A stretch of DNA of 64,000 bases from Marinobacter nitratireducens (GTDB taxonomy: Bacteria; Pseudomonadota; Gammaproteobacteria; Pseudomonadales; Oleiphilaceae): the NCBI RefSeq assembly GCF_000708045.1, contig NZ_ANIE01000001.1, forward strand, positions 62,001 to 126,000. Reading direction: 5' to 3'. Position 1 is the stretch's first letter. Each line of letters begins with the position of its first letter. Both the position numbers and the translations under genes were made by a program. A model generated the notes under the pieces. It searched no databases, was not told the DNA's origin, and worked only from the letters and a program-made list of their open reading frames with translations. This document shows, piece after piece, positions 44,603-53,970 of this stretch.

Positions 44603-47600
44603 ATGGCACGTTTCTTTATTGATCGACCAATTTTTGCGTGGGTCATCGCCATCATCATGATGATGGCCGGTGGGCTCGCGATCTACAGCCTGCCTGTAGA
44701 ACAGTATCCAACCGTGGCACCCCCAGAGGTCACCATCTCTGCCAACTACCCCGGTGCATCAGCAGAAGCCGTTGAAGACTCGGTTACCCAGGTCATCGAG
44801 CAGGAAATGAACGGCATCGACAACCTGCTGTATATGGGATCAACCAGCGATTCCTCCGGGAACGTACAGATTACCCTCACCTTTGCGGCAGAAACCGATC
44901 CGGACATCGCCCAGGTCCAGGTGCAGAACAAGCTCCAGCTGGCTACCCCGCGCTTGCCGCAGGTGGTGCAACAGCAGGGTGTTCAGGTCACCAAATCTTC
45001 CGACACTTTCCTGATGGTGCTGGCCTTCACCTCCAACGATGACAGCATGACCCGCGCGGATATTGCGGATTACGTGGGCGCCAACATCAAGGACCCCATT
45101 GCCCGGGTTCAGGGCGTCGGACAGGTTCAGATATTCGGTTCCCAGTACGCCATGCGGGTCTGGCTCGATCCCAACAAGCTGAACGAGTTCAGTCTGACTC
45201 CGGCGGACGTAACCGCCGCCATAGAGGTCCAGAACAACCAGGTGGCCGGTGGCCAGCTTGGTGGCACCCCGTCTGTAGACGAACAGCAGATGACGGCCTC
45301 CATTGTGGTACAGACCCTGCTGGAAACACCGGAAGAGTTCGGTGAGATTCTGCTGAAAGTGACCGAGAACGGTTCCGAAGTTCGCCTGAGCGATGTTGCC
45401 CGCATTGAGCTGGGATCAGAGCAGTACGCGATTCAGGGTCGATTTAATGGCAAGGTTGCGTCCGGACTGGGTATCAACCTCGCATCCGGTGCCAACGCAC
45501 TGGATACCGCAGACCGGGTGCGTGCACGCCTCGATGAGCTGAGTGCCTACTTCCCGGAGAGCCTGGAAGTTGCTTACCCGTACGACACCACGCCGTTTGT
45601 GGAAATCTCCATCATGGAGGTTGTGAAGACTCTGTTTGAGGGCATCGCCCTTGTCTTCCTGGTGATGTACCTGTTCCTGCAGAATTTCCGGGCAACACTG
45701 ATTCCCACCATTGCGGTGCCCGTGGTCCTGCTGGGCACCTTCGGTGTGCTGTTCGCATTCGGTTTCTCCGTGAACACGCTAACCATGTTCGGCATGGTGC
45801 TGGCCATCGGCCTGCTGGTGGATGATGCCATCGTGGTGGTGGAAAACGTCGAGCGGGTGATGGCCGAGGAAGGTCTGGGGCCGGTGGAAGCCACACGCAA
45901 ATCCATGGGCCAGATTACAGGAGCCCTGGTGGGTATTGCCCTGGTTCTGTCTGCCGTATTCGTACCGATGGCCTTCTTCCCCGGTTCAACCGGCGCCATC
46001 TATCGCCAGTTCTCAATCACTATCGTGTCAGCCATGGTGTTGTCTGTGCTGGTGGCGCTGATCCTGACGCCGGCCCTGTGTGCCACGATGCTGAAGCCCC
46101 ACAAGGGCGACCACCATTCCAAAGGCGGTTTTTTCGGCTGGTTCAATCGCAGTTTTGATAAGGCAACCGGTCGCTACACCGGGCGCGTCGAGAAAATGAT
46201 TGGCCGCTGGGGCCGGTACATGTTGATTTATGTGGCCGTCGTTGGTGTGCTCGCGTTCAGCTTCATGCGACTGCCATCGGCGTTCCTGCCGGACGAGGAT
46301 CAGGGCATCCTGCTGGCCCAGGTTCAATTGCCGGTCGGTTCCACCCAGGCACAGACCATCGACGTGTTGAAGAAAATGGAACACCACTTCCTGGTGGATG
46401 AAGCCGAAGCGGTTGAATCCATGTTCTCGGTGGCCGGTTTCAGTTTCTCCGGCCGCGGCCAGAACTCCGGTATTGCCTTTGTTCGACTGAAGGACTGGAG
46501 CGAACGTGATCTGGAACGTAACGGTGTGAATGCCATTATTGGCCGTGCCATGGGTACGTTCTCCCAGGTGCGCGAAGCGGTGATCTTTGCCCTGAACCCG
46601 CCGTCCATTCCGGCGTTGGGTGTCGCCAGCGGCTTCAACTTCCAGCTTCAGGATCGCGCCGGTTTGGGCCATGACGCCATGGTCGAAGCTCGCAATACGC
46701 TGCTGGGCAAAGCCAACCAGCATCCGGCCCTGAGCCAGGTTCGTTTCAGCGGCTTGCCCGATGCCCCCCAGTACGATCTCGATGTGGATCGCCAGAAAGC
46801 CCGGGCCATGGGCGTATCCCTGGCGGATATCAACACCACGCTGTCGGTGGCCTGGGGTTCCAGCTACGTCAACGACTTCACGGACAATGGCCGTATCAAG
46901 CGGGTCTATGTTCAGGCCGATGCGCCGTTCCGGATGCTGCCGGACGACATCAATAACTGGTACGTCCGCAACGGCAATGGTGAGATGGTGCCCTTTGCCA
47001 GCTTCTCCGAGGGCGAGTGGAGCTATGGTCCACAACAGCTGCAGCGCTACAACGGCGTATCGTCCATGAACATTCAGGGCAATGCAGCGCCGGGCTACAG
47101 CACGGGGGACGCCATGGCCGCCATGGAGCAGCTGGCCAGCGAACTGCCCGGTGGCTTCGGTTTCGAATGGACCGGACTCTCCTATCAGGAGAAGCAGGCG
47201 GGCAGTCAGGCACCGGCTCTGTACGCGTTGTCATTGATTGTGGTGTTCCTGTGTCTGGCGGCTCTCTATGAAAGCTGGTCCATTCCGTTCGCAGTGATGA
47301 TGGTTGTTCCGCTGGGTATTATCGGTGCGGTTCTTGCCGCCACCTTCCGCGAGCTGTCCAACGATGTGTTCTTCCAGGTTGGCCTGCTGACCACCATCGG
47401 TTTGTCGGCCAAGAACGCGATCCTGATTGCAGAATTTGCCAAGGAACTCGAGGAGAAGGGCCGTGGACTCCTGCGGGCAACGCTGGAAGCCACACGCATG
47501 AGGCTGCGCCCGATCTTGATGACGTCCCTGGCCTTTGGTCTCGGGGTCACGCCGCTGATGCTCAGCACCGGTGCTGGTTCCGGTGCCCGTAACGCCATCG

Positions 47601-47758
47601 GTACCGGCGTGTTCGGCGGTGTCGTTGCCGCCACGGCTCTGGCCATTTTCTTCATCCCGCTGTTCTACGTGCTGGTACGCCGCATTTCCGGTGTACCGCT
47701 GACGGCGAGCGAAGCGGATACCACTCCGGCCCAGGACAATCAGGAGGCACACTCATGA
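44603..47758 (+). CDS. acrB: RND multidrug transporter (AcrB/MexB type)
   Basis: 1051 residues, the usual length. Twelve helices and two large periplasmic loops. The proton relay is intact: the Asp pair in [16 protein letters not shown] (helix 4) and the Lys in [16 protein letters not shown] (helix 10). The N-terminus [14 protein letters not shown] is typical of the hydrophobe/amphiphile exporter class. It captures drugs from the periplasm and inner membrane. The 3' end overlaps the channel gene by 4 bases. Confidence 0.96.
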   Translation: MARFFIDRPIFAWVIAIIMMMAGGLAIYSLPVEQYPTVAPPEVTISANYPGASAEAVEDSVTQVIEQEMNGIDNLLYMGSTSDSSGNVQITLTFAAETDPDIAQVQVQNKLQLATPRLPQVVQQQGVQVTKSSDTFLMVLAFTSNDDSMTRADIADYVGANIKDPIARVQGVGQVQIFGSQYAMRVWLDPNKLNEFSLTPADVTAAIEVQNNQVAGGQLGGTPSVDEQQMTASIVVQTLLETPEEFGEILLKVTENGSEVRLSDVARIELGSEQYAIQGRFNGKVASGLGINLASGANALDTADRVRARLDELSAYFPESLEVAYPYDTTPFVEISIMEVVKTLFEGIALVFLVMYLFLQNFRATLIPTIAVPVVLLGTFGVLFAFGFSVNTLTMFGMVLAIGLLVDDAIVVVENVERVMAEEGLGPVEATRKSMGQITGALVGIALVLSAVFVPMAFFPGSTGAIYRQFSITIVSAMVLSVLVALILTPALCATMLKPHKGDHHSKGGFFGWFNRSFDKATGRYTGRVEKMIGRWGRYMLIYVAVVGVLAFSFMRLPSAFLPDEDQGILLAQVQLPVGSTQAQTIDVLKKMEHHFLVDEAEAVESMFSVAGFSFSGRGQNSGIAFVRLKDWSERDLERNGVNAIIGRAMGTFSQVREAVIFALNPPSIPALGVASGFNFQLQDRAGLGHDAMVEARNTLLGKANQHPALSQVRFSGLPDAPQYDLDVDRQKARAMGVSLADINTTLSVAWGSSYVNDFTDNGRIKRVYVQADAPFRMLPDDINNWYVRNGNGEMVPFASFSEGEWSYGPQQLQRYNGVSSMNIQGNAAPGYSTGDAMAAMEQLASELPGGFGFEWTGLSYQEKQAGSQAPALYALSLIVVFLCLAALYESWSIPFAVMMVVPLGIIGAVLAATFRELSNDVFFQVGLLTTIGLSAKNAILIAEFAKELEEKGRGLLRATLEATRMRLRPILMTSLAFGLGVTPLMLSTGAGSGARNAIGTGVFGGVVAATALAIFFIPLFYVLVRRISGVPLTASEADTTPAQDNQEAHS

Positions 47759-49155
47759 AATCGCTGATGACGCCCTTGCTTGCTGCCGCCCTGCTGAGTG
47801 GCTGCAGCATGATCCCCGAGTATGAGGCGCCGGCCAGCCCGGTGCCCACCACCATCGGCTCGGCTGGCAACGCCACCGACGATCTGGCTCTGCCCGAATG
47901 GCAAAGCCTGTTCAACGATCCGCAACTGCGAGCACTGGTCGAGCAAGCCCTGGAAAACAACCGGGACCTGGCGCTGGCCCTGCTCGATGTGGAGGAGGCT
48001 CAGGCACAATACGGCATTGAACGGTCCGCACTGTACCCGGACCTCAGCGCCAGCGGCGACGGCACCCGTCAGCGCCGCCCGGCGGACCTGAGTGGCACCG
48101 GCAGCAGCAACGTCAGTGGCCAATACAGTGTCGGGCTCGGCGTTGCGGCTTATGAACTGGACCTGTTCGGTCGTATCCGCAGCCTGAGTGAATCGGCGCT
48201 CCAGACTTACCTTGGCACCGAAGAAGCCGCTCGAAGCGCCCGCATCACCTTGATCTCGGAGGTCGCCAATGCGTACCTGGCACTGCTGTCCGATCAACAG
48301 AAACTCCAGATCAGTGAGGAGACCGTTTCGGCCCAGCAATCCTCGGTCGACCTGGTGACACGGCGCTACGAGGCCGGTCTCAGCGCCGAATTGTCGGTGC
48401 GCCAGGCCGAAATTGCCCTGGAATCCGCCCGGGCCAACCGCGCCCAATTCCGCCAGCAGGTGTCCAAGGACCGCAACGCCCTGTCGGTACTTATCGGCGG
48501 GCCGGTACCGGATCTGCATGAGGCCAGTGTCATCGACCCGACCGTTGCTTTTCTGGCGGACGTACCCGAAAGCCTCGATGCCTCAGTGTTAACCCGTCGC
48601 CCGGATGTTCGTCAGGCCGAGTTCACCCTCAAGGCAGCCAACGCCAATATCGGAGTAGCCCGTGCGGCGTTCTTCCCCTCCATTACGTTAACGGGGTCCG
48701 CTGGAACCGCCAGCTCAGACCTGTCCGGCCTGTTTGAGGGCGGTTCCGGGGCCTGGACCTTTGCGCCCAGTATCAACATCCCGATCTTCAATGCCGGCCG
48801 CTTGCAGGCCAACCTCAACGTTGCGGAGATCCGGACTGAGAAGGCCGTCGTCGGTTATGAGCAGACCGTTCAAACGGCGTTTCAGGAAGTTGCCGATGCG
48901 CTGGCCGCGCGCTCTTTTCTCAAGCAGCAGGAAGACGCTCAGGCGGCCCTCGTCAAAGCAGCAGAACGGAGCCTGGCCCTGGCCGAGATCCGATACGAGA
49001 ACGGCGCCGACGATTACCTGGCCGTTCTCGACGCTCGCCGGGAATTGCTGACCGCGCGGCAGTCGCTGGTGGAAATCAAAAGGCTGAAGCTGACCAATCG
49101 GATCACGCTCTATCGTGCGCTCGGCGGTGGTGAGGAAGCGCCAGCCGCCTCCTGA
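47755..49155 (+). CDS. Outer-membrane efflux channel lipoprotein (OprM/TtgC type)
   Basis: 466 residues. A signal with lipobox LLSGCS shows an acylated channel, as in OprM. Two repeats of the TolC fold follow: [20 protein letters not shown] in the first half, [29 protein letters not shown] in the second (limits near residues 130 and 280). It completes the tripartite pump as the third gene of the operon. Confidence 0.93.
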   Translation: MKSLMTPLLAAALLSGCSMIPEYEAPASPVPTTIGSAGNATDDLALPEWQSLFNDPQLRALVEQALENNRDLALALLDVEEAQAQYGIERSALYPDLSASGDGTRQRRPADLSGTGSSNVSGQYSVGLGVAAYELDLFGRIRSLSESALQTYLGTEEAARSARITLISEVANAYLALLSDQQKLQISEETVSAQQSSVDLVTRRYEAGLSAELSVRQAEIALESARANRAQFRQQVSKDRNALSVLIGGPVPDLHEASVIDPTVAFLADVPESLDASVLTRRPDVRQAEFTLKAANANIGVARAAFFPSITLTGSAGTASSDLSGLFEGGSGAWTFAPSINIPIFNAGRLQANLNVAEIRTEKAVVGYEQTVQTAFQEVADALAARSFLKQQEDAQAALVKAAERSLALAEIRYENGADDYLAVLDARRELLTARQSLVEIKRLKLTNRITLYRALGGGEEAPAAS

Positions 49156-49175
49156 ACACCACCGCACCCAAATGG

Positions 49176-49205
49176 ACCGGAGTGAGGCAAAGCCCTGACT
49201 CCGGT
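49176..49205 (+). terminator. Possible hairpin terminator after the efflux operon
   Basis: ACCGGAGT (49176-49183) pairs with ACTCCGGT (49198-49205), loop of 14, followed by TCCCTTTAT. The tail is a poor U-run, so it may be an attenuating hairpin rather than a terminator. Confidence 0.4.
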
Positions 49206-49304
49206 TCCCTTTATGAATATGCCATTAAATCTTTGTCACAGCGGTATTCACCCGGGGCGGTCGGCCTCTATCCTTGGCCCCATTCAGACCAACCGCGAGG
49301 CCCT

Positions 49305-50705
49305 ATGATTTTTCCACGGATGCGAACGCCGATTCCTCTGTATTGCCTGCTATCCGGCACGCTGCTTGTCAGCCTGACAACCGCTACCCAGGCCGATGAA
49401 AACCAGGCCCAGAAGACCAAGACCGGCACCGTTCTGGTGGCAGAACTGGCCGAAGACGAGAGCGTGGAGGACATCGAGCAGTCCGAGCCTCGTAAGGCAC
49501 AGTCAACAAAGGAGGCGCCGGAGCCGAAACCATCGGTGAACAACCGGGGTCAGGACACACCGGACAATCCCGCAAAGAAAGTCGCCCCCAATATAGATCT
49601 CAAGGAAGTGGCTCCCCCGCCTACGGCCGAATCCCAGGTGACGACGCCTGCGTCATCAGCACCAGCCTCGGACCCGGAAACCGCCGAGAAAGTCGCCGAG
49701 CCGGAAGCTGAAACTCCTCCCGCAGACGAGACGACCCCCGAACCGGCCAACAGCCTGACCTTGTTGGATACCGAGGTTCTTCCCGGCACGTCAACAAGAC
49801 TGGCATGGTCACCCGGCATCCAGATTGCCGGCCTGTCTCAACCCACGCCGGTTCTGGTCGTGAACGGTGCTCACGCCGGCCCCACGTTGTGCCTGACGGG
49901 CGCGGTGCATGGCGACGAACTCAACGGCATCGAAATCATCCGTCGTGCCATGTACGACCTGGAGCCCGACAAACTGTCCGGCCGGGTTGTGGGCGTGCCC
50001 ATCGTGAACCTGCCGGGATTCCAGCAGGCAAGCCGCTATCTGCCGGACCGTCGTGACCTGAACCGTCACTTCCCCGGTAGCCCCGATGGCAGTCTGGCCG
50101 ATCGCATCGCCTACTCGCTGTTCGAGAACATCATCAGACACTGCGACATGCTGGTGGATATCCACACCGGATCCCTCAAGCGCACCAACCTGCCTCAGCT
50201 CCGAGCCGACATGAACAACGCTGCCGTCGCCGAGTTCACCCGGGGATTCGATCGAATGGCGGTGGTCCACAGCACCGGCTCCCCCGGCATGTTGCGCAAT
50301 GCGGCGGTGGATGCCGGCATCACCACCGTCACACTGGAGGCCGGGGAGTCGCACCGGATTCAGGAGCATCAGATTGAAGCTGGCGTCAACAGCCTCAACA
50401 GTCTGATGGAGAAGCAGGGCATGATCTCCCGCATGTTCGTTTGGGGTGATCCGGAACCGGTGTACTACGACTCCGACTGGATTCGAACCGAGTACGGCGG
50501 CATTCTGTTCAGCTCCGTTGAGCTGGGTGACCGGGTCACCCAGGGTGAAGTTCTGGGTTACGTGGCTGACCCCATCACCAACGCCCAGTACCCTATTCGC
50601 TCCAGCAGCGACGGCCGGATCATTGGCATGGCGGTGGATCAGGTGGTGATGGCCGGCTTTGCCGCCTACCACATTGGTACGGAGGCAGAAGTTCCGGGAG
50701 AGTAG
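49305..50705 (+). CDS. Exported AstE/aspartoacylase-type zinc carboxyhydrolase with long disordered linker
   Basis: 467 residues. A signal peptide (about 1-30, ending TATQA) precedes a Glu/Pro/Ala-rich low-complexity linker of about 120 residues and a catalytic domain in the succinylglutamate desuccinylase/aspartoacylase family. GAVHGDELNGIEI supplies the zinc His and Glu, DLNRHFPG follows, and DIHTGS holds the third ligand. Export with such a linker argues against a role in arginine catabolism; a peptidoglycan or cell-surface peptide substrate is possible. I start at ATG 49305, where the signal peptide begins. Confidence 0.82.
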   Translation: MIFPRMRTPIPLYCLLSGTLLVSLTTATQADENQAQKTKTGTVLVAELAEDESVEDIEQSEPRKAQSTKEAPEPKPSVNNRGQDTPDNPAKKVAPNIDLKEVAPPPTAESQVTTPASSAPASDPETAEKVAEPEAETPPADETTPEPANSLTLLDTEVLPGTSTRLAWSPGIQIAGLSQPTPVLVVNGAHAGPTLCLTGAVHGDELNGIEIIRRAMYDLEPDKLSGRVVGVPIVNLPGFQQASRYLPDRRDLNRHFPGSPDGSLADRIAYSLFENIIRHCDMLVDIHTGSLKRTNLPQLRADMNNAAVAEFTRGFDRMAVVHSTGSPGMLRNAAVDAGITTVTLEAGESHRIQEHQIEAGVNSLNSLMEKQGMISRMFVWGDPEPVYYDSDWIRTEYGGILFSSVELGDRVTQGEVLGYVADPITNAQYPIRSSSDGRIIGMAVDQVVMAGFAAYHIGTEAEVPGE

Positions 50706-50749
50706 TATGCTAGGCATTTTTACGATGCCACGTCGCCACAGGAGACTGC

Positions 50750-51694
50750 GTGCCCTCCGACAACGCTCATTTGCTCTCAAGGATTCCCAGCCTTGCCTAC
50801 ATCGGCCTGGTATTGACGCCGCTGTTCTGGGCGGGCAATGCCGTGGTCGCCCGGGGCACGGTTGATGCCATCCCGCCGCTGTCGATGTCGTTCTGGCGCT
50901 GGGTCATCGCTCTGGCGGTTTTGCTGCCTTTCGGTTTGCCCGGTGTGTGGCGGCAGCGCCAGGTTATCCGCCAGCACCTGGGGTCCATGCTGGCATTGGC
51001 CACGTTCAGCGTTGGCGCCTTCAACTCGCTGCTCTACATAGCCGCCACCACGACCACCGCAACCAATATTGCTCTGATCAACGCCACCATCCCGATTTTT
51101 GTCGCCCTGCTTGCGTGGGTCTTACTCGGGGATCGGACTCGCCCGATTCAGGCTATCGGCATTGCGCTTGCGGTTCTGGGTATCCTGACGGTCGTCGCAC
51201 GGGGTGATGTGTCTGTGCTGACCGGATTGCAGGCTCAGGCCGGGGACCTGATCATGGTCGCCGCGGTATTCAGCTGGGGGCTGTTTTCGGTGTTGCTCAG
51301 GCGGCAGGCGGTACCACTGCCGGCACTCACCTTCCTGACTACCCAGATTCTGCTGGGAACACTGGTCATCTTTCCGTTTTACCTGGGAGATCTGCTGTTT
51401 TTCAGCGGCGGCTTCGAGCTTTCCAGAGACACGGCCCTGCCCCTGATCTACTTTGCCATTTTCCCGGGCATTCTGGCCTATGGCTTCTGGAATCACGGTG
51501 TGCATCAAGTCGGGCCATCAAAGGCGGCCATCTTCATGTACCTGACCCCGGTTTTCGCCTCCATTCTGGCCTCCGTTTTCCTCGGTGAGACCCTGGGGCT
51601 GTTCCACATTATCGGCGGCGCTTTGATCCTCGCGGGATTGCTGTTGGCCACCAGGGCCGGAGGCCGTCTTCCGGCCTATCGAAAAAACGCCTGA
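50750..51694 (+). CDS. EamA-family (DMT) transporter
   Basis: 314 residues with ten hydrophobic helices in two EamA repeats (FWAGNAVVARGTVDAIPP in the first, SKAAIFMYLTPVFASILA in the second). It probably exports a metabolite or amino acid. The GTG start has AGGAG 5 bases upstream. It converges with patB two bases away. Confidence 0.87.
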   Translation: MPSDNAHLLSRIPSLAYIGLVLTPLFWAGNAVVARGTVDAIPPLSMSFWRWVIALAVLLPFGLPGVWRQRQVIRQHLGSMLALATFSVGAFNSLLYIAATTTTATNIALINATIPIFVALLAWVLLGDRTRPIQAIGIALAVLGILTVVARGDVSVLTGLQAQAGDLIMVAAVFSWGLFSVLLRRQAVPLPALTFLTTQILLGTLVIFPFYLGDLLFFSGGFELSRDTALPLIYFAIFPGILAYGFWNHGVHQVGPSKAAIFMYLTPVFASILASVFLGETLGLFHIIGGALILAGLLLATRAGGRLPAYRKNA

Positions 51695-51696
51695 TC

Positions 51697-52887
51697 TCAG
51701 CTGCGGGCGCTAAGCGCCGATTCCAGGCGTTCCAGCACGGCAACCAGTGTGGATCTCGGGCATCCGATGTTCAGTCGCATGAAACCGCGCCCTTCGGCAC
51801 CAAACGATACTCCCGGGTTCAAGCCAACACCGGCGTCACGCACAAAAAACCGTTTCAGCTCGGTGTCGTCCAATTCAAGCTCGCGGCAATCCAGCCACAT
51901 CAGGTAGGTCGCTTCTGGGGCGCTGGTGCGGATCCCCGGCAAGCGCTGGCTCACCCAGTCAGCCACAAAATCCCGGTTACTCTTCAGGTATTCCTTCAAC
52001 TCGTCCAGCCAGGCTTCCCCTTCCCGGTATCCAGCCTCGAAACCGGCGATGCTGAAAGGATTACACTGGGGTAGATGCATGGATTCAAAGACGGTCTTCA
52101 TGGCCTTGCGCCGTTCCGGATCGGGAATCACCAGGGCCGACAGGCCAAGGCCGGGCATATTGAAGGTCTTGCTGGGTGCCACTGCGGTGACGAGTGGATC
52201 ATCCTCCCTCGCCAATGAGGCAAGCACAGTGTGGCTCGGGCTGCCGGGATACCCCAGATCGCAATGGATTTCGTCGGACACCACGACGAGATCGTGTCGC
52301 CGGGCAATATCCAGCACCGACTGCAACTCGTCCCGCGTCCAGACCCGCCCCACCGGATTGTGCGGGGAGCACAGCAACAATACCCGAGCCTCTGGCCTGG
52401 CAGCACAGGCGTCCAGGTGGTCGAGGTCCATGCGGTAATATCCTGAGCCGCCATCTTCATCCCGGATAAGGGGATTTTCAATCACCGTCCGCCCGCTCAA
52501 TCGCACCGAACTGAAGAACGGAGGATACACCGGTGGCTGAATAATGACGCCCTCGCCCGGGTTTGCGTATGCCATGGCCGCGGCATGCAGTGACGGCACG
52601 ACGCCCGGGGCCATCAGAATCCACTCCCGCTCGATTTGCCAGTGGTGCCGTTGGGCAAACCAGTCGATCATGGACTGGTACAGACTTTCCGGAAACAGGG
52701 TATAGCCGTAGATCGGGTGCGCGGCGCGTTCGCTCAGCGCCCTGGTGACCGCTTCCGGAGCCGGGAAATCCATATCCGCAACCCAGGCGGGAATTACGTC
52801 ATCTCGCCCGAATACGGCTTTGCGGGCATCGAATTTGACCGAGCAGGTCTGATCACGGGAGACAGGTTCATCGAACGGAACGGACAC
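51697..52887 (-). CDS. patB: MalY/PatB-family PLP enzyme (cystathionine beta-lyase type)
   Basis: 396 residues, fold type I aminotransferase family. The PLP Lys is in APSKTFNMPGLG, and LLCSPHNPVGRVW and SDEIHCDLGY are conserved pyridoxal-site motifs. MalY/PatB enzymes cleave carbon-sulfur bonds of cystathionine or cysteine. I chose the GTG at 52887 (VSVPFDEP) because GGAGAG lies upstream and family N-termini begin there. It is divergent from the UbiA gene. Confidence 0.88.
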   Translation of the reverse strand: MSVPFDEPVSRDQTCSVKFDARKAVFGRDDVIPAWVADMDFPAPEAVTRALSERAAHPIYGYTLFPESLYQSMIDWFAQRHHWQIEREWILMAPGVVPSLHAAAMAYANPGEGVIIQPPVYPPFFSSVRLSGRTVIENPLIRDEDGGSGYYRMDLDHLDACAARPEARVLLLCSPHNPVGRVWTRDELQSVLDIARRHDLVVVSDEIHCDLGYPGSPSHTVLASLAREDDPLVTAVAPSKTFNMPGLGLSALVIPDPERRKAMKTVFESMHLPQCNPFSIAGFEAGYREGEAWLDELKEYLKSNRDFVADWVSQRLPGIRTSAPEATYLMWLDCRELELDDTELKRFFVRDAGVGLNPGVSFGAEGRGFMRLNIGCPRSTLVAVLERLESALSARS

Positions 52888-52961
52888 AAAACTCTCCGGA
52901 ATGGATGAATGGCGAAAACAGGTTCGGTTATTATAGAGGTGTTGATTGTGAAGGGAATCCA

Positions 52962-53852
52962 ATGTCTGAAACCGCTGCCGTGGTGCGAGCCTTTCGCCCG
53001 AATTTTCTGATTCTTGCCCCGCTGTGTGCTGGTCTCGGGGTTGCCATCGCCTGGCGTCAGGGTGCCAGTCCCGACATTCTGGACACTCTGCTGGTGCTGG
53101 TTGGGGCCCTCCTCGCCCATGCCGCCGTCAACCTGTTCAATGAATATGAGGATTTCACCTCGGGACTGGACATGATCACCCGGCGCACGCCGTTTTCCGG
53201 CGGCAGCGGCGCCTTGCCAGAGTTTCCGTCAGCTGCCCGGGGTGTCCTGGTGGCGGCCATTGGTACGCTGGGGCTGGTCATCGCAATCGGCTGCTACTTC
53301 CTCTGGCTCCGGGGTCTGCCGATGCTGGTGCTCGGCGCCGCCGGCGTGATATTGGTGCTCACCTACACCCGCTGGATCACCCGCTTGCCCCTGCTCTGCC
53401 TGCTTGCTCCCGGCATAGGGTTTGGTCCGGTCATGGTAATGGGCAGCCTGGTGGCCCTCGGTGCGCGACTGGATGCCATGGCTGTGACCGCTGCGGGCAT
53501 CAGCCTGTTGCTGGTCAGCGAGCTGTTGTTGATCAACCAGATCCCGGATGCGGAGGCGGATCGCGAGATCGGTCGCCGGCACCTGGTCATTACTCTGGGC
53601 AAAGCCGCAGCAGCCCGGCTGGTCGCGCTCCTGCTGCTCGGTGGATTTGTCCTGATTGGCCTGGGTATTGTCCGGGGCTGGCTTCCCGGCGGGTCGGCAC
53701 TGGCCCTCTTGCCACTTCCGGCGGCCATCTGGATAAGCTGGAAGCTGCCTTCTGCGCTCGAGTTCCCGGATCGCCTCGACCCGGTTCTGGGCACCAATGT
53801 CGCGGTGTTACTGGCGACGCTGGCCCTGCTGATTACCAGCCTCAGCCTGTAA
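52962..53852 (+). CDS. UbiA-family prenyltransferase (MenA-like)
   Basis: 296 residues, eight or nine helices. The first Asp-rich site is NLFNEYEDFTSGLD, the second NQIPDAEADREIGRR. This resembles MenA-type 1,4-dihydroxy-2-naphthoate prenyltransferases, but the acceptor here is unknown and no other menaquinone gene is near. AAGGGA lies upstream of ATG 52962. Confidence 0.82.
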   Translation: MSETAAVVRAFRPNFLILAPLCAGLGVAIAWRQGASPDILDTLLVLVGALLAHAAVNLFNEYEDFTSGLDMITRRTPFSGGSGALPEFPSAARGVLVAAIGTLGLVIAIGCYFLWLRGLPMLVLGAAGVILVLTYTRWITRLPLLCLLAPGIGFGPVMVMGSLVALGARLDAMAVTAAGISLLLVSELLLINQIPDAEADREIGRRHLVITLGKAAAARLVALLLLGGFVLIGLGIVRGWLPGGSALALLPLPAAIWISWKLPSALEFPDRLDPVLGTNVAVLLATLALLITSLSL

Positions 53853-53970
53853 CCGCCGGAATATCCGACAAAAGGTCCGTTTGCCTCCTCCGACCTTGCA
53901 ACTGGACGAACTTTGACCGATGGTTAAAGGCGAATCTGGTTGATTTCATTCATGATATGGAGGTCTGTCC

